A DNA stretch of 23,229 bases, taken from the IMG/VR virus record IMGVR_UViG_3300038652_000164, positions 1 through 23,229 of that record; one strand, written 5' to 3'. Positions 5,152 to 12,599 of the stretch are shown here, piece after piece. Numbering within the stretch: position 1 is the stretch's first letter; every line of letters starts with the position of its first letter. Both the position numbers and the translations under genes were made by a program. Origin of the DNA: a virus. Below the pieces are notes generated by a model. The model saw only the letters and a list, made by a program, of their open reading frames with translations, was not told where the DNA came from and ran no database searches.

Positions 5152-8046
5152 ATGGAAGGAAATACCTTTGATGCGTTTCTTGAGAGCTACCAAGAAGCTA
5201 ACAATGATTTGATCAAGGAGTTCGGCTCATTCGGGCTGGCTTCTGTTCGTTCGTCGGCTAATAAAAAACAAGAGAAAAATGATAGTTTCAATAAACCGGA
5301 TAGCGGTTTATATATGAACCGGATGAGCGGAGAAGGTCGCGGTGATGATAATACAATCACACAGCCGTTCATGTCTGGCTTTATGTCAGAACTTAAATCA
5401 AATACGTACACAGTTAAGGTATCTAATCTTTTCGAGGACTTGGTTTCTCCTTTGGGTGATAAACTCGACGGTTTACAATCAAACGATCATACCTTTCTTA
5501 ACAGGCTACAATATGATACCGAGAGTTATCTTGGTGCCATAGTACGTGAAATTCGTAATGGTAATAGAAATCAGGGCAACACTTTTCTAAGTGCTATTAA
5601 GACCAATTATGATATGTTCATGCGTCATCCTATATGGAATACGTTTATGGGGGTTATGCGAGCAACCACGTGGACACTTAAACAAATATCCACGCATGTT
5701 GTCATGCCTATTCTTCGTGGTGGTTTCCGGTTACTGTTTGGTCAGAAGAAAGACGATGTACAGACTCGTATACTCAAGGCTATACAGAAACAAACTGAGT
5801 TTATGCGTACCGGACAGACGGGTGAATCTCGTGGTCTGTTAGCTCGTATACGCGATATGGGTGTTATTGGCGCTACCGCACGTGGGGCGATTGGTCGTGT
5901 GACTGGTGGACAGGAAGACGCACAGAAACGCCAGACCGCACGTGAGCAGGGAGAACAGGTGGCGGGTGGGTTGACTAACTGGCTGAATGATCGTCTATAC
6001 GGTAATGATGTAACCAAACGAAGAACATCCGAATCATTGGGTTCCCCTGAACAGAAAAGAGATTTGGTGACGATCTCACCCGAAAACCGAAATGATCTTA
6101 TCGGTAAAGTCAGCATAGAACCAGAATCCAGAACAGGGTTTAGTGGGTTGGTTACTTTATCACCACAATCAATGGATGATATTCAACAAATAACCGATCA
6201 AAATAATCAGGCACTTGGTTTTGTCTTTGAACAATCATTCATTAGTGCTATGTATTCATTGCGCCAGAGAGACCCAGTGGTTCCTCGTCTTGAACAACTG
6301 AATGAATCATTAGTGGCTTATTCTGATTTCAACGAAAGAAATGCGGTTCGTGATTGGGATTTCCGAGAGGAACAAGAAAGAACAACAACCACTATCGTTA
6401 GTGAATTGATTGATATCAATAAACACACAAGGAAGTCAGCCAGGGAAAACGAACGAATCCGTAGACAGGGATTACTTCGTATGTTGCTGGGCGGTGCTAT
6501 GGGTGTTATTAGCACAATCACGGGTGCATTGACTTCTGGTTTATCGGCTATTGCAGGAACATTGACCACGGCATTGGGTGGGGTTGCGGCTGCAATCGCT
6601 GCTGGTAGAGCGATGATGCGTAGGGGCGGCGGTACTCCACCCGCTGGTGGTGGTGGCGGTCGTCGTGGAAGTCCACCCGCTGGTGGTGGTGGCGGTCGTC
6701 GTGGAAGTCCACCCGCTGGTGGTGGTGGCGGTCGTCGTGGTGCAGGTAAATGGTTGGGTCGTCTTGCTCTTCCTGCAACACTTGCGATGGGTGCCTATCA
6801 GATGGGGAGTACGTTCTTAGACCCAGAAGCATCAACTAATGACAAGATTCAGACGACTGGTGAGACAGGTGGTATGCTTGCGGGTGGACTGGCAGGTGCT
6901 AAGGGTGGTGCATTGTTAGGATCACTACTTGGGCCGGTTGGTGCTGGTGTGGGTGGGCTGGTTGGTGGTGCTGGTGGTGCATTCCTGGGGTCTAAAGCAG
7001 GTGGTGCCTTATCGGGTTTATTTCAATCAGACGATAACGAAGAAAGTGGTATGGGTAAAATGGCATCCTGGTTGAAAGACCTTCCATCCAGTATCAGTGA
7101 ATCATCGCGTGAGTTGATCAGAGGCGAAGATTCAGAAGGTCGCACTCGTATTCAGCGATACTCAGAAGCAATCTCTGCTATTTCAACTTCGATGCTAACA
7201 ACAACAAAAGACACATTCAATAATGTCATTAGTGGGGTGAAGGATACGATCACTAATTTGGCTAGTTCAATCCGTGATACTATGGTGAATGTCAAAGACC
7301 GTCTAATTGAGAATGTATCCAACACCGTTACTAACTTGGTTAGCTCAGTCCGTGATACTGTAACAAACGTCAAAAATAGTGTTGTTGATAAGGTTTCCAC
7401 CACGGCTACTAATTTGGTTAGTTCTACTCGTGATGTGTTATCAAACGTCAAAAATAGTGTTGTTGATAAAACATCCAACACCGTTACTAACTTGGTTAGC
7501 TCAGTTAGAGACAATTTCGTGGAAACGAAAGACCGCGTGGTTGAGACCGCAACAGGGTTAGGTTCTTCGGTTGTCAACGATGGACGTAATCTATTGGATG
7601 GTGCGGGTGATGTAGCATCCAATATAAGTAAGCGTGCTTCTATGGGTGGTTCGGTTATCACGGGTGGCGTATCTTCCATGATCAACAATCTTCGTAGTGG
7701 GGATGAAACAAGTAATTCATCGTCTGTATTGGAAGCTGCTACCGCTCAACAACAAACGACACCAGAAGACGGAGGTAATGCACGGATAACCAACTCGATA
7801 ATGGAGTCGGTTGAGCGTGCTGGTTTCTCCTTAAATATACAGGAAGAGACTCGTGATCTTACCGATACACTACTGGGTGAGAATGGAAAGTCAAATGAAT
7901 ATCTGAAACAGATTGCTGATCTTCTACGTATGATGAAAGATACAGGTGGTATGGGTGGTACAACACCCGAAGAAGCAGCCGATAATTCTGGGTTGATGAG
8001 TCAGGTAACTAACTTTATGCGTAATGGTTCTTATGGTGGAATTTAA
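5152..8046 (+). CDS. Tape-measure-like protein
   Basis: This 964-residue protein is the best candidate for the tape measure, which spans the tube lumen and sets tail length. Residues about 157-197 form an amphipathic helical segment. About 443-484 and 573-623 are hydrophobic and Gly/Ala-rich, the latter a glycine-zipper-like stretch typical of tape measures. About 495-530 hold tandem SPPAGGGGGRRG units. About 700-803 hold four 26-residue helical repeats built on TNLVSS-RD and NVKNSVVDK. The C-terminus is polar with ELLR/DLLRMM-like helices. The start has GGAG 10 bases upstream, and the gene follows its predecessor after 2 bases. T4 gp29 is 590 residues, so a longer tail than T4's is possible. 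No enzymatic motif is seen. Confidence 0.6.
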   Translation: MEGNTFDAFLESYQEANNDLIKEFGSFGLASVRSSANKKQEKNDSFNKPDSGLYMNRMSGEGRGDDNTITQPFMSGFMSELKSNTYTVKVSNLFEDLVSPLGDKLDGLQSNDHTFLNRLQYDTESYLGAIVREIRNGNRNQGNTFLSAIKTNYDMFMRHPIWNTFMGVMRATTWTLKQISTHVVMPILRGGFRLLFGQKKDDVQTRILKAIQKQTEFMRTGQTGESRGLLARIRDMGVIGATARGAIGRVTGGQEDAQKRQTAREQGEQVAGGLTNWLNDRLYGNDVTKRRTSESLGSPEQKRDLVTISPENRNDLIGKVSIEPESRTGFSGLVTLSPQSMDDIQQITDQNNQALGFVFEQSFISAMYSLRQRDPVVPRLEQLNESLVAYSDFNERNAVRDWDFREEQERTTTTIVSELIDINKHTRKSARENERIRRQGLLRMLLGGAMGVISTITGALTSGLSAIAGTLTTALGGVAAAIAAGRAMMRRGGGTPPAGGGGGRRGSPPAGGGGGRRGSPPAGGGGGRRGAGKWLGRLALPATLAMGAYQMGSTFLDPEASTNDKIQTTGETGGMLAGGLAGAKGGALLGSLLGPVGAGVGGLVGGAGGAFLGSKAGGALSGLFQSDDNEESGMGKMASWLKDLPSSISESSRELIRGEDSEGRTRIQRYSEAISAISTSMLTTTKDTFNNVISGVKDTITNLASSIRDTMVNVKDRLIENVSNTVTNLVSSVRDTVTNVKNSVVDKVSTTATNLVSSTRDVLSNVKNSVVDKTSNTVTNLVSSVRDNFVETKDRVVETATGLGSSVVNDGRNLLDGAGDVASNISKRASMGGSVITGGVSSMINNLRSGDETSNSSSVLEAATAQQQTTPEDGGNARITNSIMESVERAGFSLNIQEETRDLTDTLLGENGKSNEYLKQIADLLRMMKDTGGMGGTTPEEAADNSGLMSQVTNFMRNGSYGGI
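6636..6740 (+). repeat. 36-bp tandem repeat, nearly three copies
   Basis: Nearly identical units begin at 6636, 6672 and 6708 (the last slightly short). Each encodes SPPAGGGGGRRG (first unit preceded by Thr instead of Ser). The perfect DNA identity points to recent slippage or unequal recombination. The product is a flexible, basic Gly/Pro linker inside the tape-measure-like protein, between two hydrophobic helical stretches. Confidence 0.9.
7249..7560 (+). repeat. 78-bp (26-residue) tandem repeat, four copies
   Basis: Copies run 7249-7326, 7327-7404, 7405-7482 and 7483-7560. Copies 2 and 4 share identical runs starting at 7321 and 7477 (156 bases apart). Copies 2 and 3 share a run starting near 7365 and 7443. 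The encoded pattern is TNLVSSxRDxxxNVKNSVVDK, amphipathic and alpha-helical. Copy number variation here would change tape length by whole 26-residue steps. Confidence 0.85.
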
Positions 8047-8805
8047 ATGTCAAAACAATACATGATGCAAAAACTTGATCAGAAGTTTAAGGTCAAGATT
8101 AAATTACAACGTGACGATGGGAGCATCGTCATTGTAGAAGCACCATTACCAGAACAGTTTGGTTTCACGGTGGGTTCTGAGTTCTCAGCACCATTTGACG
8201 CAGCTACTCTCGGGGGTGTTCTACAGAAATTCAAAGTTCCTGGTGCCATGAATGTCGGGAAACGGGTGGGTGTAACCACGACCAAGTTTTATTCCAATCC
8301 CCAACCCACCGAAATATCATTCGATCTTGAGTTCCATGCCGAGTATTCGGCTAGGTATGAAGTCGTAGAACCTGTGGTGGCCCTTATGTGTATGTCACTG
8401 GGTGATGCACTTACCTTCGATGATGCACTAAGCACCATCGAAGGGGTGAGAGAACAAATTGCAGCATTACTCCCTGGTGCGGGTGAATCTGATTCTAATG
8501 AAGAAGGAGACACCAGTAATGCCAGCGAATCAACGATTGTCACTGATTCTTTCAAAGAATCCGCAGATGGTGCAATGGCTCTTTTGGGACTCATTAAAGG
8601 GCCAGTAACCGCTACTATCCAGTTTGGGGTACTTTATGCACTCGATAATGCGTGGATCAGTAGTGTTACACCACAGTTCAGTAATGTGGTTGATGCAGAT
8701 GGTTTTCCTTTAAGTGCTACCTGTTCGGTCACAGCCATCCTACAGAGAGACCCAGTGGTTAACGATGTCAACCGTTTCTTTAATGCTACCTCAGGGGTAA
8801 GATGA
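8047..8805 (+). CDS. Tube-cap / hub-adaptor-like baseplate protein
   Basis: This 252-residue protein lies directly after the tape measure and before the gp53-like and hub genes. That is where tube-cap or adaptor proteins (T4 gp48-like, P2 gpU-like, or LysM-less hub adaptors) are found. The C-terminal motif supports this: a strand with ALDNAWISSVTPQFSN, then VDADGFPLSATCSVTAIL and RDPV. This mirrors the 'G.P..A...V.L' closing strands of that fold. A central acidic, low-complexity loop (about 145-165, Ser/Glu/Asp) interrupts the fold. No LysM motif is visible here; it is in the next gene. The exact T4 counterpart is uncertain. Confidence 0.45.
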   Translation: MSKQYMMQKLDQKFKVKIKLQRDDGSIVIVEAPLPEQFGFTVGSEFSAPFDAATLGGVLQKFKVPGAMNVGKRVGVTTTKFYSNPQPTEISFDLEFHAEYSARYEVVEPVVALMCMSLGDALTFDDALSTIEGVREQIAALLPGAGESDSNEEGDTSNASESTIVTDSFKESADGAMALLGLIKGPVTATIQFGVLYALDNAWISSVTPQFSNVVDADGFPLSATCSVTAILQRDPVVNDVNRFFNATSGVR

Positions 8806-8806
8806 T

Positions 8807-9121
8807 ATGTCACTGAAAGAGAGAAAATACTTATATAACGTGGTTGATATTAATCTCAACAAAGAGCTGGATTATCTAAGTGCTGGTTTTGTTAATATTA
8901 AGTTACAAGCCACCACATCGTTCACAATCCCAATAACAATGAAGTATCGACCCGACTTGATATCATTGAAGTTCTATAACAACTACCATCTTGGGTGGCT
9001 ACTCGCCACATATAACGATTTCCTTGATCCTGTTTTCGATTTTGAATATGAAAGACAGATATCGATCCCTGATCTTGATAGCTATTTCCGATACTACAAA
9101 TCACAATCAAGGAGAGGGTGA
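8807..9121 (+). CDS. gp53-like baseplate wedge protein (LysM-type)
   Basis: This 104-residue protein carries the gp53/LysM-type baseplate signature: RPDLISLKFYNN at 48-59, GWLLATYNDFLDP at about 63-75, and an IP-containing strand after an acidic stretch (ISIPDLDSYFRYY). In T4, gp53 joins wedges round the hub. T4 gp53 is larger (about 196 residues), so this is a compact version closer to the small LysM-type adaptors of many myoviruses. An AGGGG ribosome site lies 9 bases before the ATG. The gene begins one base after the previous stop, and its stop overlaps the purine-rich ribosome site of the hub gene, so the set is probably coupled. Confidence 0.72.
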   Translation: MSLKERKYLYNVVDINLNKELDYLSAGFVNIKLQATTSFTIPITMKYRPDLISLKFYNNYHLGWLLATYNDFLDPVFDFEYERQISIPDLDSYFRYYKSQSRRG

Positions 9122-9126
9122 CAACA

Positions 9127-10416
9127 ATGGAAGATGACTTCGTTGTTTTTGAGCGTCTTTTTGAAAAAACAGACTCAGTTGATGGTTTGTTCATCCGACT
9201 AACATCCGATAAAGATACGAGACTTGAGTATAATACCGTCACTGGAATAAGTTTCAGTGAATCAATGGGGAATATGGTTCCTGTCATGATTATTGATTTT
9301 GTTGATGGTTCGGGTGATTTCATCAATCATAATCGATTAGACACCGATGCCGTGTATACTCTCTATTTCGGCAGAACCGTCGAAGATTCATATCAAACCA
9401 AATATAAGATAGCGGATATCAATACGGCCAATAAAACAGCAGGCCGTTCGAATAACGTACAGTTCAAGGTCATTTTTGCTCATCAGCACTGGCAAGAGTT
9501 AACAGCCATCAATCGCAATCGTGGTTGGTATGACACTTACTACTCGGATGTGGTAGATGAAGTAGTAGCCGACGCTGGTTTTGGTGAAGTAGATATTGAA
9601 CCATCGAAACGAGCAATCAGTGAGTTGTTACAGAATAATAAACCCGACAACACCATGATACAGGAGATTGCACATTCCGCGACCCCCGAATCAGAAGATG
9701 GGCATTACGAATATTGTGGGACATTAGACAATCGTTTTTTCTTTCTAAGCACCGCCACGTTAATCGAAAAAGGCATTGAAGTGTATAAGAACGACAAAAT
9801 GCCAATTCTTCGATTAGGAGGAAACCCTCCTCCGGCGATCAGGGAAAAAGCATTTAAGGATAATAAAAATATTCCTGTCGGGTTTCTTGGTTTCTCTATC
9901 AATGAAAGCTACATGAGTAATGTTACTCGTGGTGTAACGTCTGTTGATGTTGGTTACTATGACTGGGAGGAAGGAAAATACATCAGGAATACGCGGAAAT
10001 ACACTGATCTAAAGTCAACCCAATTATCAGAAATGTCACTGATACGAGAATCAACGGACTTTGTATCACGCAAGTTATACGGGGGGCGTTCTCCTCAGAT
10101 AGTAGACCAAGCAAACAATGAACTGAGTATGCAGTCGCTTAGTATGCAGTCGATTGATATTAACATTGAAGGACAAATCGAAATGCATTGTGGTGATATC
10201 GTAGAAGTCATCATTCCTACGGGGGGAGATTCCGAAGTCCCCTACAGTGAAATGTATTCGGGTTTTTATATGATTAGAGAAATAGAACATGCAATGAGTC
10301 TTTCGCGTTCAACCGACTTTACATCCAGGATAACTATATCGCGTCATGGTGTTGATTCGAAAGAATTGAAAGGATATGTGTCATCCAAACGAGGGAGAGC
10401 TAATTTTGTCAGATAA
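9127..10416 (+). CDS. Baseplate hub protein, gp27/gpD-like
   Basis: This protein of about 429 residues lies between gp53 and the spike, the usual place of the trimeric hub (T4 gp27, P2 gpD). Its all-beta N-terminus with YTLYFGRTVEDSYQTKYKIADI, a helical middle (SDVVDEVVADAGF, NTMIQEIAHSAT), and the late strands IEMHCGDIVEVIIPTGG and YSGFYMIREIEH agree with that family. Members contain such 'GD.v.v' and 'G.Y.I..v.H' strands. ATG 9127 is preferred because AGGG (9115-9118) lies 8 bases upstream. A GTG at 9118, overlapping the gp53 stop as GTGA, is possible but only 3 bases from GGAG. The end of the gene overlaps the spike start by 11 bases. Confidence 0.65.
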   Translation: MEDDFVVFERLFEKTDSVDGLFIRLTSDKDTRLEYNTVTGISFSESMGNMVPVMIIDFVDGSGDFINHNRLDTDAVYTLYFGRTVEDSYQTKYKIADINTANKTAGRSNNVQFKVIFAHQHWQELTAINRNRGWYDTYYSDVVDEVVADAGFGEVDIEPSKRAISELLQNNKPDNTMIQEIAHSATPESEDGHYEYCGTLDNRFFFLSTATLIEKGIEVYKNDKMPILRLGGNPPPAIREKAFKDNKNIPVGFLGFSINESYMSNVTRGVTSVDVGYYDWEEGKYIRNTRKYTDLKSTQLSEMSLIRESTDFVSRKLYGGRSPQIVDQANNELSMQSLSMQSIDINIEGQIEMHCGDIVEVIIPTGGDSEVPYSEMYSGFYMIREIEHAMSLSRSTDFTSRITISRHGVDSKELKGYVSSKRGRANFVR

Positions 10417-11860
10417 CCAATTAATGGGGATGTATCGCGGTGAAGTCGTAAACGATCAAGACCCTAAGAGGGCTGGTCGCGTTCGTGTGAATGTTTTTAA
10501 TGTGTTTGATGATCTTGCTGACGATGCATTGCCATGGGCGATTTACTCTGATCCTTTCATGGGTGGGCAGGCTGATCTCGGTGGTATGTTCGTACCGGAC
10601 GTAGGAAGCCACGTATGGGTCTTCTTCGAACAAGGCGACCCAAAGATGCCTGTATACTTCGCAGGAGCACCAGCACGGCCCCACGGCCCAACAGAGGCAA
10701 CGTCGCAGGGTGAATACCCACGTAATAAAGTATTCAAAACCCGCCAGGGCCATACAGTTGAATTTGATGACACTGAAGGTGAGACGCGTATTCGTATTGC
10801 TCATGGCCCGTCCGGTACTCAAAAGACATATGCCCATAACGGGGATGCCGAGGAAGTCATTGAGGGTGGATTAACCATCATCGTAGAACAGGATGCAGTT
10901 CTATATGTGAAGGGTGATTGTCAAGAAACCGTAGAGGGAAATCTGACACGCTCAATTGAAGGTAATGTCAACGAGATCATCAATGGGAATCTAATTCAAT
11001 TTATCAATGGTGATATTAACCGTTCCAGTCTTGGACGTATCACCGAAGTATCGAATGGTGGGTCAGAATACACAACAACATCCAATATGAACATTACGGG
11101 TTCACGTGTCGATATCAACAAGGGTGGTGGGGCATCAGTAATGGTAGTAGACGGAATCTTCGTTTATACGACTGAGTATGCCTATTCTTTTAGTGCAGCC
11201 AAAGATTTAGTCGATGTTGCTGGGTCAAACGCACCATTCGATTCACCAGAAGATGCCGCGAATAAAGAAGATGCACTAAGTGGTGGTGAATTCCCACCAG
11301 AAGACACAGAAGTAGTAGATAGCGAAGAAGTAGTAACCAACGACGAGGAAACAGCCGTGGTAGATTCAGCATGTCCAACCGTAGATGAAAGTTCACCGTA
11401 TTCCACTCCGTTAGGGAATAAAGGAATGACGGTACGTGATTTAACACTCAGTCCTACATTCCCGCACCCGTTAGTGGCGCAACGAGGAAGAACGATCACT
11501 GAGTTGGTGTGTAACGCACATCACCTAACCGTGAATGTAATTGATCCTTTGTTAACACAGTTCCCAGAACTACGGATCAATAGTTGCTTTCGTCGTGGAG
11601 CTAGCGGTAGTAACCATAATATATTCGCAGCCGTAGACATGCAATCGAAGACTCGACCAGGAAGTATGACGCTATTGAGAGAGGTTCTGGACTTTATCGC
11701 CCAGAATATCCCATATCACACCGTCATAGCCGAAACAAGTAAGTCGTGGGGTACATGGTGGATTCATGTTGATTACCGTGAAGATGTAAGCCCTCCACGC
11801 AAAAAACGTATGACTTACGTCAATGGTTCCTATACCAACGGCTGGAATCTACCATCATAA
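10406..11860 (+). CDS. Central spike (gp5/VgrG-like) with C-terminal M15 peptidase
   Basis: This 484-residue protein has three parts. Residues about 1-110 form a gp5/VgrG OB-fold, with MGMYRGEVVNDQDPKRAGRV and WVFFEQGDPKMPVYFAG split here by intervening sequence. Residues about 168-220 are octapeptide VxGxxxxx units (VKGDCQET, VEGNLTRS, IEGNVNEI, INGNLIQF, INGDINRS), the needle beta-helix of T4 gp5. After an acidic Glu/Asp/Val linker, about 340-484 resemble a Peptidase_M15 (M15_3-type) domain with H404, D411 (HNIFAAVD) and H454 (WWIHVDYRE). There is no lysozyme domain between the OB-fold and the helix, unlike T4 gp5. TTG 10406 is chosen because GAGGGAGAG lies about 8 bases upstream. ATG 10376 has no site and ATG 10424 is too far. 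Confidence 0.75.
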   Translation: MSDNQLMGMYRGEVVNDQDPKRAGRVRVNVFNVFDDLADDALPWAIYSDPFMGGQADLGGMFVPDVGSHVWVFFEQGDPKMPVYFAGAPARPHGPTEATSQGEYPRNKVFKTRQGHTVEFDDTEGETRIRIAHGPSGTQKTYAHNGDAEEVIEGGLTIIVEQDAVLYVKGDCQETVEGNLTRSIEGNVNEIINGNLIQFINGDINRSSLGRITEVSNGGSEYTTTSNMNITGSRVDINKGGGASVMVVDGIFVYTTEYAYSFSAAKDLVDVAGSNAPFDSPEDAANKEDALSGGEFPPEDTEVVDSEEVVTNDEETAVVDSACPTVDESSPYSTPLGNKGMTVRDLTLSPTFPHPLVAQRGRTITELVCNAHHLTVNVIDPLLTQFPELRINSCFRRGASGSNHNIFAAVDMQSKTRPGSMTLLREVLDFIAQNIPYHTVIAETSKSWGTWWIHVDYREDVSPPRKKRMTYVNGSYTNGWNLPS

Positions 11861-11873
11861 AAGGAATATAACC

Positions 11874-12161
11874 ATGCCAGCAGTAACTCGGATAGGTGAT
11901 TTAAATACAGGCCATGACTGTCATCCTCCTGTCCCTGCATTACAGGGGTCTCCTGATGTGTATGTCAATGGGATTGCGGTTAATCGGCTTGGCGACGAAT
12001 GGGAGCCTCATTCATGCAACGGCCCACCCCATAAAGGCAAGACCGCACAAGGATCATCGACTGTATATGTAAATAACAAACAGATGACTAGAATTGGAGA
12101 CCCAGTGGACTGTGGTGCATTTAGTGCAGCGGGGTCGAGTAACGTATTTGCTGGTGGTTAA
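11874..12161 (+). CDS. PAAR spike-tip protein
   Basis: This 95-residue PAAR protein forms the zinc-holding cone at the tip of the spike. Typical features are MPAVTRIGD at the start, GHDCHPP, SPDVYVNG and VNRLGDEW, HSCNGPPH, then SSTVYVNNKQMTRIGDP and VDCGAFSAAGSSNVFAGG (split here). His and Cys in these segments are the expected metal ligands. AAGGA lies 8 bases before ATG 11874, preferred over an upstream ATG at 11823 inside the spike gene. The position just after the spike matches T4 gp5-gp5.4 order. It may need to share space with the spike's C-terminal peptidase, which is unusual. Confidence 0.92.
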   Translation: MPAVTRIGDLNTGHDCHPPVPALQGSPDVYVNGIAVNRLGDEWEPHSCNGPPHKGKTAQGSSTVYVNNKQMTRIGDPVDCGAFSAAGSSNVFAGG

Positions 12162-12169
12162 TGGCCTTC

Positions 12170-12177
12170 CATAAATA
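12170..12177 (+). promoter_or_regulatory. T4-type late promoter octamer CATAAATA
   Basis: CATAAATA matches seven of eight bases of the late consensus and ends 27 nt before the ATG at 12204. With T4 geometry the start site would fall near 12183, the last base of the left arm of the hairpin at 12174-12201. RNA from here would therefore lack that arm. Confidence 0.5.
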
Positions 12178-12201
12178 TACCTCATAAACAAGAGGTATAT
12201 T
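12174..12201 (+). promoter_or_regulatory. Hairpin covering the gp25 ribosome site
   Basis: AATATACCTC (12174-12183) is the exact reverse complement of GAGGTATATT (12192-12201), giving a 10-bp stem with an 8-nt loop. The right arm contains the GAGG Shine-Dalgarno (12192-12195) of the ATG at 12204. The left arm overlaps the late-promoter octamer. This is the arrangement known from T4 genes e and soc, where only late transcripts are freely translated. Confidence 0.6.
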
Positions 12202-12203
12202 AA

Positions 12204-12587
12204 ATGAACAATGCTGTTTACTCGGACATTGACAGGTCACTCAAACAAGACATATCGGGTAATTATGTCATTCATTATGACGCAGACGCAATTATTCAGA
12301 GTCTCAAGACCATTTTCTCTACTATATCAGGGGAACGGGTGAGGAATCCTATCGGGAGTGCTCTCATCCGTCTTCTTTTTGAACCCATGAACGAAGAAAA
12401 TGCGGATTCTATTCGTACCTCTATGATACAAACAATCAATAGATATGAACCCCGCGTAAATTTGACATCAGTTCAAATCACACCCGACTACGCTAATCAT
12501 ATATATGATGTCAAATTGTTGATGTCAGTTAAACGACTTACTAACAAAGTTAAGTTCGAATCTAAACTTCGTTCTCTTTACGCATAA
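12204..12587 (+). CDS. Baseplate wedge protein gp25-like
   Basis: This 127-residue protein is of the gp25/GPW family, the conserved sheath-initiator wedge protein of contractile tails. The diagnostic EPR motif is present (E82-P83-R84 in NRYEPRV). The preceding ERVRNPIGSALIRLLFEP stretch fits the family 'GER..P.fG..L...LFEP' segment, and the length is normal (T4 gp25 is 132 residues). It is followed at once by the gp6/J gene, as in most contractile systems. Its start is under the control of the late-promoter hairpin described above. It is the first gene of the wedge sub-operon. Confidence 0.9.
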   Translation: MNNAVYSDIDRSLKQDISGNYVIHYDADAIIQSLKTIFSTISGERVRNPIGSALIRLLFEPMNEENADSIRTSMIQTINRYEPRVNLTSVQITPDYANHIYDVKLLMSVKRLTNKVKFESKLRSLYA

Positions 12588-12599
12588 GGATTAAAAATA

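Noticed and set aside
5742-6116. 124-residue reverse-strand open frame
   Set aside because: Antisense shadow of the tape-measure-like gene; Arg/Ser/Pro/Val composition reflects the opposite-strand codons and there is no initiation signal.
6636-6740. 36-bp direct repeats resembling a CRISPR array
   Set aside because: Copies are directly adjacent with no spacers, in frame within a coding gene, and encode a Gly/Pro linker.
7152-7688. 178-residue reverse-strand open frame opposite the tape-measure repeats
   Set aside because: It is a mirror of the repeated coding strand with no ribosome site or family resemblance, and it lies wholly inside a real gene.
10421-10837. 138-residue reverse-strand open frame opposite the spike gene
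   Set aside because: Antisense to a strongly recognised OB-fold domain, with no ribosome site or promoter.
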